Shown: positions 1-7,487 of the stretch, piece after piece
How positions within the stretch are numbered: position 1 is the first letter of the stretch
Layout of the letters: each line of letters starts with the position of its first letter
Source of the DNA: SLRI01 sp964576715
Lineage (GTDB): Bacteria > Pseudomonadota > Alphaproteobacteria > Geminicoccales > Geminicoccaceae
Direction: 5' to 3'
Length of the DNA: 25,036 bases
Assembly (NCBI GenBank): GCA_964576715.1
Contig: CAZNWE010000063.1
Coordinates: forward strand, 1-25,036
The notes under the pieces: generated by a model
Databases searched by the model: none
What the model was told of the DNA's origin: nothing
The model's input: only the letters and a program-made list of their open reading frames with translations
Made by a program: the position numbers and the translations under genes

Positions 1-15
1 CTCCGGGGCGCTCAT
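1..15 (-). CDS. 5' end of the next flagellar gene (cut by window edge)
   Basis: Only the ATG and four further codons (MSAPE) are inside the window. The start has a GGAGGG Shine-Dalgarno 8 bases upstream, supplied by the repeat. It overlaps the stop of the 8-codon mini-ORF. By synteny the gene after flhF is often a MinD/ParA-type ATPase (flhG), but nothing in these 15 bases identifies it. Confidence 0.4.
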
Positions 16-54
16 CGCTTGCCCTCCGGGGCGCTCATCGCTTGCCCTCCGGGG
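1..54 (-). repeat. 23-bp tandem duplication of an RBS and start codon
   Basis: Two full 23-bp copies (minus-strand positions 54-32 and 31-9) and an 8-base partial copy (8-1) lie at the end of flhF. Each full copy contains a GGAGGG ribosome binding site followed 8 bases later by ATGA. Because 23 is not a multiple of 3, the first ATG (38-36) opens only an 8-codon reading frame (MSAPEGKR) that ends at a TGA (14-12). That TGA overlaps the second ATG (15-13). Confidence 0.9.
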
Positions 55-979
55 CTAACGCATCGGCCCGATGCAGGAGCAGCCGGGCCAGACTGGCGGC
101 GGCCAGGCTCTTGACCGGCTCGGCCACCAGCGGGCTGATCCCGACCCCGGCGAACGCCAGGCCGGCATCGGCCACCGCCAGCAGCATGCCCAGCCGGCGC
201 GCCGCGTCGAGCCGGGCGGCGAGGAACCGGGTGGCGCCGAGGGCCCGCCAGGCGATCGCCTGCTCGTGCGCCTCGACCGGCGCGAGGTCGGCGGCGAGGA
301 CCGGCAGGAGCTCGGCATCCAGCCGCCGCGCGAGGTCGGCAGTGACCGTCATGCTGCGCGAATCGAGCGGGTTGACCGCCGCCGTGTCGATCAGCAGGAC
401 CGCCGCGTCCGGCGCACCGCTCGACAGTCCGCCGGCCGGCGGCAGCGGCTCGACCGTCACGCCAAGCGGCTCGACCAGACCCGCCAGCTGCGCCATTCCG
501 CCCTGTCGTGCTGCATCCGTGCTCGCCACCCGCACCGTACCGCCGGCCAGCCGAGCCGCGGCGGCCAGTCGCGCCACCATGAGGGTCTTGCCGGCGCCGG
601 GCCCGCCGGCGAGGAGCAGCGGCCGGGCGAGCCGGCGGCCGAGCGGCGCGAAGCGGCAATGCGCGGCGAGGGCGAAGGCGAGCACGTCGACGGCCGCGGC
701 GGCGCCACAGTCCCGTGCCGTGAGGCACAAGCGCTCGATCCGCCGGCCGCCCGCCTGATGGAACCGCAGCGCCAGCGCCAGATGCTCGACGATCTCGACC
801 GGTGTCGAGGCGCCGAGAATCTCGGCCAGCGGGTCGGCCGGCACCTCGATCCCGGCGGTGACCGTGACACCGTCCGGCGCTTCCTCGGTCGCCAGGATCA
901 CCGCGTCTTCGCCGAGCGCGTGCCGCAATGCGGTCATCGCCTCGTTGACGGTGCGCCCGGAGAACACCCGAAGCTGCAT
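35..979 (-). CDS. flhF: Flagellar SRP-type GTPase FlhF
   Basis: A 314-residue protein of the FlhF/FtsY/Ffh GTPase family, which helps place and assemble the flagellum at the cell pole and works at the inner membrane. The N-terminus (MQLRVFSGRT, then a GEDAVILAT stretch) is typical of FlhF. The P-loop GGPGAGKT is at 125-132 and the G3-like DTA at 198-200. The guanine-specificity TKxD motif is degenerate (ARLD, around 255-258), and the protein is shorter than many FlhF proteins, which often exceed 350 residues. The ATG at 979 lies 3 bases after the flhA stop. The TGA stop overlaps an ATG inside the 23-bp repeat. Identification rests on the family pattern plus the position directly after flhA. 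The degenerate motif leaves it open whether the protein hydrolyses GTP normally. Confidence 0.85.
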   Translation of the reverse strand: MQLRVFSGRTVNEAMTALRHALGEDAVILATEEAPDGVTVTAGIEVPADPLAEILGASTPVEIVEHLALALRFHQAGGRRIERLCLTARDCGAAAAVDVLAFALAAHCRFAPLGRRLARPLLLAGGPGAGKTLMVARLAAAARLAGGTVRVASTDAARQGGMAQLAGLVEPLGVTVEPLPPAGGLSSGAPDAAVLLIDTAAVNPLDSRSMTVTADLARRLDAELLPVLAADLAPVEAHEQAIAWRALGATRFLAARLDAARRLGMLLAVADAGLAFAGVGISPLVAEPVKSLAAASLARLLLHRADALAPEGKR

Positions 980-982
980 CGC

Positions 983-3073
983 CTAGACCTGCCCCAGCGT
1001 CTTGAGCTTGGCCTTGGGGTGGATCTCGTTCTGCGAGAGTACCACGGTCGCCGGCCGGAACCGCTCGACGATCGAGCGGACGTAGGGGCGGATCGCGGGC
1101 GAGGTGATCAGCACCGGCAGTTCGCCGCGCATCGCCTGCTGCTCGAAGCCGTCGCGCAACGCCCGAATGAACGCCTGCAGCCGCGACGGTGCCATGGCGA
1201 GCTGGCGCTCGTCGCCCTGACCGACCAGGCTTTCGGCGAACGCCTGTTCCCATTCGGGCGAGAGGGTGAGCAGCGGCACGTAGCCGCCGGGGGCGGTCGC
1301 CGACATGGTGATTTGCCGGGCGAGACGGGCGCGGACATGCTCGACGATGAAGACCGCGTTTTGGGTGAACTGGACCGCCTCGCCCACCGCCTCGAGCAGC
1401 AGCGGCAAATCGCGGATCGACACCCGCTCGGCGAGCAAGCCCTGCAGCACGCGCTGGATGCCGGCGGTCGAGATGCGCTGCGGCACGAGGTCGGCGAGCA
1501 GCTTTTGGTATTGCGGGTCGAGCTCGGCGAGGAGCTTCTGCGTCTCGGCGAAGCTCAGCATCTCGGCGAGGTTGTCCTTGACGATCTCGGTCAGATGGGT
1601 GGTGACGACGGTCGCCGGATCGACGACGGTGAGCCCCTTGAAGGTCGCCTCCTCGCGCAGGGCCAGGTTGATCCACATCGCCTGCAGCCCGAAGGTCGGC
1701 TCGACGGTCTCCTCCCCCGGCAGCTCGATCGCCGCCCCCTGCGGGTGCATGACGAGCAGCATGTTGGGGCGCACGTCGCCCCTGCCCGCCTCCATCTCCT
1801 TGACCTTGAGGACATAGGTGTTGGCCGGCAGCTGGATGTTGTCCTGGATCCGCACCGACGGCATGACGAAGCCGAGCTCGCCCGCGAGCTGCCGCCGGAG
1901 CGCCTTGATCTGGTCGGTGAGCCGCCCGACGCCCTGCTCGTTGATCAGGGCGAGCAGGCCATAGCCGAGCTCGAGGCGGATCGGGTCGATCTGCAGGGCG
2001 GTGGCGATGGGCTCCTCGGCGGGCTTGGCCGGGGCGGGCTCCGGGGCGGCGCGCCGCTCCGCCTCGGCGACCATCGCCCGCGAGCCGCGCCAGGCGAGCC
2101 AGCCGGCACCGCTGCCGATGACGACGAACGGCAGGGCCGGCAGGCCGGGCAGGACGGCGAGCGCGAACATCAGCCCGCTGGTGACGCCCAGGGACTTCGG
2201 AAAGGCGCCCATCTGCGACAATAGTGCCTTGTCGGCGCGGCCGGTGACGCCGGCCTTGGAGACGAGCAGACCCGCCGCGGTCGAGACGACGAGTGCCGGG
2301 ATCTGCGAGACGAGGCCGTCGCCCACGGTCAGGATGGTGTAGCTCTCGGCCGCCTGGCCGAAGCTGATGCCCATCTGGCCGACGCCGATGATCAGGCCGG
2401 CGATCAGGTTGATGAAGGTGATCAGGAGGCCGGCGATGGCGTCGCCGCGGACGAATTTGGCAGCGCCGTCCATCGAGCCGAAAAACGCACTCTCCTCTTC
2501 GAGCTCCTTGCGGCGCGCCTTGGCCGTCGCCTCGTCGATCAGCCCGGCCGAGAGGTCGGCGTCGATCGCCATCTGCTTGCCCGGCATGGCGTCGAGCGAG
2601 AACCGCGCGGCGACCTCGGCGATGCGGCCCGAACCCTTGGTGATGACGACGAAATTGACGATCACCAGGATGGCGAAGACGATGATGCCGATGACGAAGT
2701 TGCCCTGCATGATGAAGCCGCCGAAGGCCTCGATCACGCCGCCCGCCGCCGCCGGGCCCTCGTGCCCGTGCGCCAGGATCAGCCGGGTCGAGGCGAGGTT
2801 CAACGACAGCCGCAGCATCGTCGCGATCAGGAGCACCGTCGGGAAGGCCGAGAAATCGAGCGGCTTCTCGATGAAGAGCGCGGTCAGCAGCACCAGCACC
2901 GAGAACATGATCGAGAGAGCCAGGAGCAGATCGAGCAGGATCGGCGGCAGCGGCAGGATGAGGACGACCAGGATGGCGATCACGCCCAAGGCCATGAGCA
3001 CGTCGCTCTGCCTGAGCGCCCGGCCGATGGCCGGCAACACCTCGCGTGTCGTCTGTTGCAGCTGGATGGCCAT
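983..3073 (-). CDS. flhA: Flagellar type III export gate protein FlhA
   Basis: This is the large export-gate subunit of the flagellar type III secretion apparatus, which sits in the inner membrane at the base of the flagellum. Its length of 696 residues is normal. The first ~330 residues contain the eight expected membrane segments. The FHIPEP-family signature lies in the cytoplasmic loop that includes VVITKGSGRIAEVAARF and DAMPGKQMAIDADL. Residues from about 345 to the end form the soluble docking domain for chaperones and substrates. The ATG at 3073 follows flbD by 23 bases, with an AGGG about 11 bases upstream. The stop is 3 bases before flhF, so the genes are probably co-transcribed. No truncation or frameshift is visible. 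Confidence 0.98.
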   Translation of the reverse strand: MAIQLQQTTREVLPAIGRALRQSDVLMALGVIAILVVLILPLPPILLDLLLALSIMFSVLVLLTALFIEKPLDFSAFPTVLLIATMLRLSLNLASTRLILAHGHEGPAAAGGVIEAFGGFIMQGNFVIGIIVFAILVIVNFVVITKGSGRIAEVAARFSLDAMPGKQMAIDADLSAGLIDEATAKARRKELEEESAFFGSMDGAAKFVRGDAIAGLLITFINLIAGLIIGVGQMGISFGQAAESYTILTVGDGLVSQIPALVVSTAAGLLVSKAGVTGRADKALLSQMGAFPKSLGVTSGLMFALAVLPGLPALPFVVIGSGAGWLAWRGSRAMVAEAERRAAPEPAPAKPAEEPIATALQIDPIRLELGYGLLALINEQGVGRLTDQIKALRRQLAGELGFVMPSVRIQDNIQLPANTYVLKVKEMEAGRGDVRPNMLLVMHPQGAAIELPGEETVEPTFGLQAMWINLALREEATFKGLTVVDPATVVTTHLTEIVKDNLAEMLSFAETQKLLAELDPQYQKLLADLVPQRISTAGIQRVLQGLLAERVSIRDLPLLLEAVGEAVQFTQNAVFIVEHVRARLARQITMSATAPGGYVPLLTLSPEWEQAFAESLVGQGDERQLAMAPSRLQAFIRALRDGFEQQAMRGELPVLITSPAIRPYVRSIVERFRPATVVLSQNEIHPKAKLKTLGQV

Positions 3074-3096
3074 GCGTCGTTCGCCCTGCCCCGAAT

Positions 3097-4470
3097 TCAG
3101 CCGTTCGCACCGTCGAGCGCCGGTGCCGGAACGGCCACCCCGGCATCACCGTACTGCTTGAGCTTGTTTCGCAGCGTCCTGATCGAAATACCGAGAATGC
3201 TCGCGGCATGGGTGCGGTTGCCGAAGGTGTGCTTGAGGGTGTCGATGATCAGGTCACGCTCGACGTCGCTCAACGCCCTGCCCACTGCCGCCTGGCCCGG
3301 CTCGCTGCTGCCGGCCTGCGGGCGCGCCGGTTCGCCCCGGCCGTCGAGGATGATGTCGGCGGCGGTGATCGCCTCGCCCTTGGCGAGCAGCACCGCACGA
3401 TGCAGGCAGTTCTCGAGCTCGCGGACATTGCCGCGCCAGGGATGGGTCTGCAGACGCTGCAGCGCGGCGCGGTCGAGCGACAGGATCGGCCGGCCGTTGG
3501 CCAGCGCGTATTTGCGGGCGAAGAGCTCGGCGAGCGGGGCGATGTCGGCCGGCCGCTCGCGCAGTGGCGGGAGCTGCAGGGTGAGGACATTGAGGCGGAA
3601 GTACAAGTCCTCGCGAAACCGGCCGCTGGCGACTGCCGCCGCCATGTCGCGGTTGCTGGTCGCGATCAAGCGGATGTCGACCTTGACCGGCTTAGTGCCG
3701 CCGACCCGGTCGATCTCGCGCTCCTGGATGGCGCGGAGCAGCTTGGCCTGCAGGCGCGGGTCCATCTCGGTCACCTCGTCGAGCAGGAGCGTGCCGCCCG
3801 AGGCCTCCTCGAACTTGCCGATCCGCCGCGCCACCGCCCCGGTGAAGGCACCCTTCTCGTGGCCGAAAAGCTCGGACTCGAGAAGGTTCTCGGGGATCGC
3901 CGCGCAATTCAGCGAGACGAAGGGGGCCTTGGCCCGACGGCTCTCGGCATGCAGGAAGCGGGCGATCATCTCCTTGCCGGTGCCGCTCTCGCCGGTGATC
4001 AGGACGCTGGCATCCGCCGGGGCGAACTGCCGCGCCAGCTCGAGGACCGCGGTCATCTCGGCCGACGCAAAGACCAGCTCGCGCGCCGGCGTGCTCGCCG
4101 CCTGCAGCATCGCCGCGATCAGCTCGGGGTCGGGCGGCAAGGGCAGGAAGTCCCGCGCCCCGGCGCGAATTGCGGCGACCGCCTGCTGCGGCCGGGCATC
4201 GATGCCGAAGGCCACGACCGGCAGGTGGAAGCGCTCGGCGCGCAACCGCTCGAGCAGCGCCGGCACGTCGGCGGCGAGATCGGCGAACAGCAGATCGGCG
4301 CCGCGCCCGGCGCGCAAGCCAGCCAGCGCCGCCGCCGCATCGGCGACCCGCCGCACCGCCGCCCCCGCCGCTGCCGCCATGTCGACCGCCGTCGCCACTT
4401 CCCGATCGTCGGGGCCGATGACCAAGAGCCGTGTCGCCAAAGCCGATCCTCCGTTGTCGTCGTCGGGCAT
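3097..4470 (-). CDS. flbD: Sigma-54 flagellar transcriptional activator FlbD
   Basis: A 457-residue enhancer-binding protein that in Caulobacter activates late flagellar genes with sigma-54. Residues ~12-120 form a receiver-like domain, the AAA+ domain covers ~140-370 and a Fis-type HTH covers ~418-440. The AAA+ motifs are intact: Walker A GESGTGKE (160-167), GAFTGA (207-212) and Walker B GGTLLLDE (225-232). The receiver keeps an Asp at 64, but the conserved Lys near the end is Leu (FLPLPPD, Leu111). The same FIPLPPD-type sequence is what I recall for Caulobacter FlbD, so regulation probably does not follow the usual phosphorylation route. I chose ATG 4470, which has an AGGG about 9 bases upstream. 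A TTG at 4488 overlapping the motA stop would add six residues. Confidence 0.95.
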   Translation of the reverse strand: MPDDDNGGSALATRLLVIGPDDREVATAVDMAAAAGAAVRRVADAAAALAGLRAGRGADLLFADLAADVPALLERLRAERFHLPVVAFGIDARPQQAVAAIRAGARDFLPLPPDPELIAAMLQAASTPARELVFASAEMTAVLELARQFAPADASVLITGESGTGKEMIARFLHAESRRAKAPFVSLNCAAIPENLLESELFGHEKGAFTGAVARRIGKFEEASGGTLLLDEVTEMDPRLQAKLLRAIQEREIDRVGGTKPVKVDIRLIATSNRDMAAAVASGRFREDLYFRLNVLTLQLPPLRERPADIAPLAELFARKYALANGRPILSLDRAALQRLQTHPWRGNVRELENCLHRAVLLAKGEAITAADIILDGRGEPARPQAGSSEPGQAAVGRALSDVERDLIIDTLKHTFGNRTHAASILGISIRTLRNKLKQYGDAGVAVPAPALDGANG

Positions 4471-4484
4471 CGTCGACACCCTGT

Positions 4485-5336
4485 TCAAGCCAACCGCTCG
4501 GCACGGTCCTCAGGTGCCAACAGGCCGTTCAGGGCCGCTTCCAGCCGGCGCGGGTTGTCCCGCTCGGCGATCGCCGTGGCGGCCAGGAGCTGCAGCTCCG
4601 CAGCCTGCCGCTCGAGGCTGAAGCGGGCCGCCAACCGCTCGGCCAGCGGCGTGAAGAAGGCATGCGCCAAAAGCGCGCCGTAGAGCGTCGTCAACAGCGC
4701 CACCGCCATGGCCGGACCGATCTGCTCCGGATCGTCGAGCTGCCCGAGCATCTGCACGAGACCGATCAGCGTGCCGATCAGGCCCATCGCCGGCGCCACG
4801 TCGGCGGCCCGGCGCAGGATGGCCAACGTCGCCTGCTGGCGCTCGACCATGGCCTGGATCTCGCGCTCGAGGACGCGCTCGATCGTCCCGGCCGCCGCCC
4901 CTTCGAGCAGCAGCAAGAGGCCGCGCTGCAAAAAGCCGTGGCGGGCCAGGGCGGCGGCGCGCTGCTCCAACAGCGCCACGCTCGCCTGCCGGACGGTGCT
5001 GGCCAGCCCGAGGGCGTCGTCGGCGACCTCGCGCAGCCGCGGCGGCGGGGTCGGGGACAGCGCCCGCCCGACGATCTGCGGCAGCCGGGCGAAGTCCTCG
5101 AGCGGGAAGCTCGCCAGCGTCACCGCGAAGGTGCCGCCGAGGACGATCAGCATGGCCGGCAGGTCGACGAACCGGGCCGGCGCCGCGCCGGCGGCGATCG
5201 CCAGGCCGATCACCGCAAAGCCGGCGAGCAGGCCGAGCGCGCCGGCCGGGTCGAGCCGAGCCCGCAGCCGGGTGAGCCTGGCCGGCCCGGTCGCCGCCTT
5301 CGCCTGCCGGCGTCGATCGATCGGCGAGCTTGCCAT
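4485..5336 (-). CDS. motA: MotA/PomA-type flagellar stator subunit
   Basis: A 283-residue inner-membrane protein of the MotA/TolQ/ExbB proton channel family, the stator subunit that drives flagellar rotation by ion flow. Four membrane segments are visible at about 33-51, 57-75, 180-198 and 209-229. A long cytoplasmic loop separates the second and third. The third begins with the family signature VAPAMGLIGTLIGL, whose Pro182 matches the conserved channel-side proline. The ATG at 5336 shares one base with the fliN stop (TGATG), and the end abuts flbD. No motB lies next to it, so the partner must be encoded elsewhere. This position between fliN and flbD fits the flagellar operons of Rhodospirillales relatives, as far as I recall. 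Confidence 0.9.
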   Translation of the reverse strand: MASSPIDRRRQAKAATGPARLTRLRARLDPAGALGLLAGFAVIGLAIAAGAAPARFVDLPAMLIVLGGTFAVTLASFPLEDFARLPQIVGRALSPTPPPRLREVADDALGLASTVRQASVALLEQRAAALARHGFLQRGLLLLLEGAAAGTIERVLEREIQAMVERQQATLAILRRAADVAPAMGLIGTLIGLVQMLGQLDDPEQIGPAMAVALLTTLYGALLAHAFFTPLAERLAARFSLERQAAELQLLAATAIAERDNPRRLEAALNGLLAPEDRAERLA

Positions 5337-5692
5337 CAGCTGTCGCTCTTGATGATCTCGGTCATGGTGATGCCGAGGTGGTCGTCGACGATCAGCACCT
5401 CGCCGCGCGCCACGAGCCGATTGTTGACATAGATGTCGATCGGCTCGCCGACCTTGCGATCGAGCTCGACCACCGCACCACGGCCGAGCCGCAACAGCTG
5501 GTTGACCGGCATCGAGGTCCGCCCCAGAACCGCGGCGAGCTGTACCGGGATGTCGTAGATGGCGCTGAGCCGATCGCCGGACAGCCGCTCGCCGGCTGCC
5601 GGCTGCGGCCCTTCCGGATCGACGGGCGAGGTCTCGACCATCGCACCGGCAGGCGGTGCGGTGGTCGGCTCGGTTTCGCTCTGGTCGCTCAT
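5336..5692 (-). CDS. fliN: Flagellar motor switch protein FliN
   Basis: This 118-residue protein is a component of the cytoplasmic C-ring (switch) with FliG and FliM, and it also binds FliH near the export apparatus. Residues 1-40 are a low-complexity acidic/proline-rich leader. Residues ~42-116 form the SpoA/FliN domain: YDIPVQLAAVLGRTSMPVNQLL, then RLGRGAVVELDR, GEPIDIYVNNRLVARGEV and ITMTEII. All of these are classic FliN landmarks. The ATG at 5692 overlaps the fliH stop (ATGA), and the TGA overlaps the motA ATG by one base, so coupled translation is likely. fliM is not in the window. Confidence 0.96.
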   Translation of the reverse strand: MSDQSETEPTTAPPAGAMVETSPVDPEGPQPAAGERLSGDRLSAIYDIPVQLAAVLGRTSMPVNQLLRLGRGAVVELDRKVGEPIDIYVNNRLVARGEVLIVDDHLGITMTEIIKSDS

Positions 5693-6450
5693 GCGGTGGC
5701 GGCTCCCTGGTTCGGCGTGGATGAAGCATCAGCGGGCTCGGTCAGCCGGCGGATCACCGCGGCGCCGGCGTCGTGCAGGCGGCGGGTCGACCAGTCGGCC
5801 TCGCCGTCCGCCCAGACCAGGCGCGCCTCGCCCGGCTCCAGCCCCGCCACCGCCTCGACCGCGATGCGCCCGGGCCGGCTCTGCAGTGCCGGCAGGCCGC
5901 GCAGCGTCGCCGCCAGCGGATCGGCGAGCGCGGGGGCCACCTCGACGGTCAGGGCGAGGTTTGGATCGAAGCGGCGCAGGCAGTCCCGGGTGAGCGCCTC
6001 GGCGAGCTGGGCGGCGAGCTGGGTGGCGAGCCTCGCGCTCTGGCCGCCGCCGGCACCGCGGCCGACCGTCTCGGTGGCCAGCGCGGCCAGGGCCACCGCC
6101 GCCTCGCGAAACTGCCGCGTCCGCTGCGCCAGCGCCTCGTCGAACAGCTGCAGCCGCGCGACGATCGCCTCGAGGGCGGCTGCCTGGCGGGCGGCTGCCT
6201 CGGCCTCGACCGCCTGGCGCGCCAGTGCCCGGCTCTCGGCAGCGACCGCCGCGGTCGCCCGAGCGAGATCGGCCTCGTCGAAGCGGAGCGGTGGCGGGTC
6301 GCTCGGGGCGCCGAGCTCGGCGGCGGGCTGCGGCGTCCGGTCGCCAGGCTCGCCGATCGCCGGCCACATGGCGCTTGCCCGGCTGCCGGTCGCCTGACCG
6401 ACCGACCAGAGGCGGCGAACGCCGTCGCTCGCGGGGCGGTCGGCCGGCAT
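5689..6450 (-). CDS. fliH: Flagellar assembly protein FliH (FlbE-like)
   Basis: A 253-residue protein in the fliH position between fliG and fliN. FliH regulates the export ATPase FliI and links it to FliN. Sequence conservation in this family is low, so the call leans on synteny. The visible features fit: a proline-rich N-terminus (to ~55), a long alanine-rich helical/coiled-coil region (~57-150, ARATAAVAAESRALARQAVE), and a C-terminal part (~165-235) with ALTVEVAPALADPLAATL and IAVEAVAGLEPGEARLVWADG. The tail resembles the FliH/HrpE/YscL C-terminal domain. The ATG at 6450 overlaps the fliG stop by one base (TGATG) and the stop overlaps the fliN ATG. The open frame continues upstream antisense to nothing useful, so this overlap start is preferred. 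Confidence 0.85.
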   Translation of the reverse strand: MPADRPASDGVRRLWSVGQATGSRASAMWPAIGEPGDRTPQPAAELGAPSDPPPLRFDEADLARATAAVAAESRALARQAVEAEAAARQAAALEAIVARLQLFDEALAQRTRQFREAAVALAALATETVGRGAGGGQSARLATQLAAQLAEALTRDCLRRFDPNLALTVEVAPALADPLAATLRGLPALQSRPGRIAVEAVAGLEPGEARLVWADGEADWSTRRLHDAGAAVIRRLTEPADASSTPNQGAATA

Positions 6451-7478
6451 CAATAAACCAGCTCGTCGTCTTTGTTGTCGGCGAGGAAGATCTCGCCCGA
6501 CGCGGCCAGCTCCTTGGTCATGTTGACCATGAACTGCTGCGCTTCGTCGACGTCGCGGAGCCGCACTGGGCCCATCGCCGCCATGTCCTCCTTGAGGATC
6601 TTCGCCCCGCGCTCCGACATGTTGGCGAAGAACAGCTCCTTCAGCTGCTCGGATGCCCCCTTCAGCGCGATGCCGATGCGGTCGTTGCCGGCGTTGCGAA
6701 TCAGCGTCTGCAGCCCGGCACTGTCGAGATTGAGGAGATCCTCGAAAGTGAACATCAAGGCCTTGATCCGATCGGCCGCCTCCTTGTTGCGCTCCTCGAG
6801 CGACGCCACGAATCGGGCCTCGGTGCTGCGGTCGAAGAAGTTGAAGATCTCGGCCATCACCTCGTGGTTGTCGCGGCGGTTGGTGCGCGCGAGATTGCTC
6901 ATGAACTCGGCCCTGAGCGTCCGCTCGACATCCTGCAGGATGTCTTTTTGCACGACCTCCATGCGCAGCATGCGCATCACCACCTCGACCGAGAAATCGT
7001 CGGGCAGGCTGGCGAGGACGCGGGCGGCGTGCGCCGGCTCGATGCGCGAGAGGACCACGGCCACGGTCTGCGGGTACTCGTTCTTGAGGTAGGAGGCGAG
7101 CACCGTCTCGTTGACATTGCCAAGCTTGTCCCAGACCGTGCGGCCGGCCGGGCCCCTGATCTCTTCCATGATGGTCTCGACCCGCTCGGGGTCGAGGAAC
7201 CGCTGCAGCAGCCGCTCGGTGGTGTCGAAGCTGCCGACCACGCCGCCGGCCTGGGAGAGCCGCTCGGCGAAGTCGCCGATGATCTTCTCGACCACGTCGG
7301 AGCCGACCCGGCCGAGCAACGACATGGTCTGCGACAGCTCCTTGACCTCGTCGATCTCGAGCCGCGCGAACAGGCTGGCCGCGTCCTCCTCGCCGACCGC
7401 GAGCATCAAGATGGCCGCCTTTTCCGTGCCGGAGAGATTCTCGAACTGCAGCATTGGTGGTGCGCCGGCCATGCTCAC
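6450..7478 (-). CDS. fliG: Flagellar motor switch protein FliG
   Basis: This 342-residue rotor protein joins the MS ring (FliF) to the C-ring and generates torque with MotA. The N-terminal FliF-binding domain (LSGTEKAAILMLAVGEEDA), the middle domain and the C-terminal torque domain (MFTFEDLLNLD and the charged helix after it) are all present and of normal length. The usual EHPQ motif of the middle domain reads EYPQ (134-137). The start is GTG at 7478, with an AGGGGG ribosome binding site 5 bases upstream. An ATG two codons later (7472) is the alternative. The gap to the fliF stop is 9 bases. Confidence 0.97.
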   Translation of the reverse strand: MSMAGAPPMLQFENLSGTEKAAILMLAVGEEDAASLFARLEIDEVKELSQTMSLLGRVGSDVVEKIIGDFAERLSQAGGVVGSFDTTERLLQRFLDPERVETIMEEIRGPAGRTVWDKLGNVNETVLASYLKNEYPQTVAVVLSRIEPAHAARVLASLPDDFSVEVVMRMLRMEVVQKDILQDVERTLRAEFMSNLARTNRRDNHEVMAEIFNFFDRSTEARFVASLEERNKEAADRIKALMFTFEDLLNLDSAGLQTLIRNAGNDRIGIALKGASEQLKELFFANMSERGAKILKEDMAAMGPVRLRDVDEAQQFMVNMTKELAASGEIFLADNKDDELVY

Positions 7479-7487
7479 TGTTTCCCC

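Noticed and set aside
71..2224. 717-codon plus-strand open frame opposite flhF/flhA
   Set aside because: Antisense shadow of two recognised genes. The product is compositionally biased with no family motif.
12..3209. 1065-codon minus-strand open frame across flhF and flhA
   Set aside because: It is the shifted frame of flhA and flhF in GC-rich DNA, with Arg/Gly/Ala-rich low-complexity translation. Only its last eight codons matter, as the mini-ORF in the repeat.
2762..4683. Long plus-strand open frames opposite flhA/flbD/motA
   Set aside because: Antisense shadows of strongly recognised flagellar genes with no start signals.
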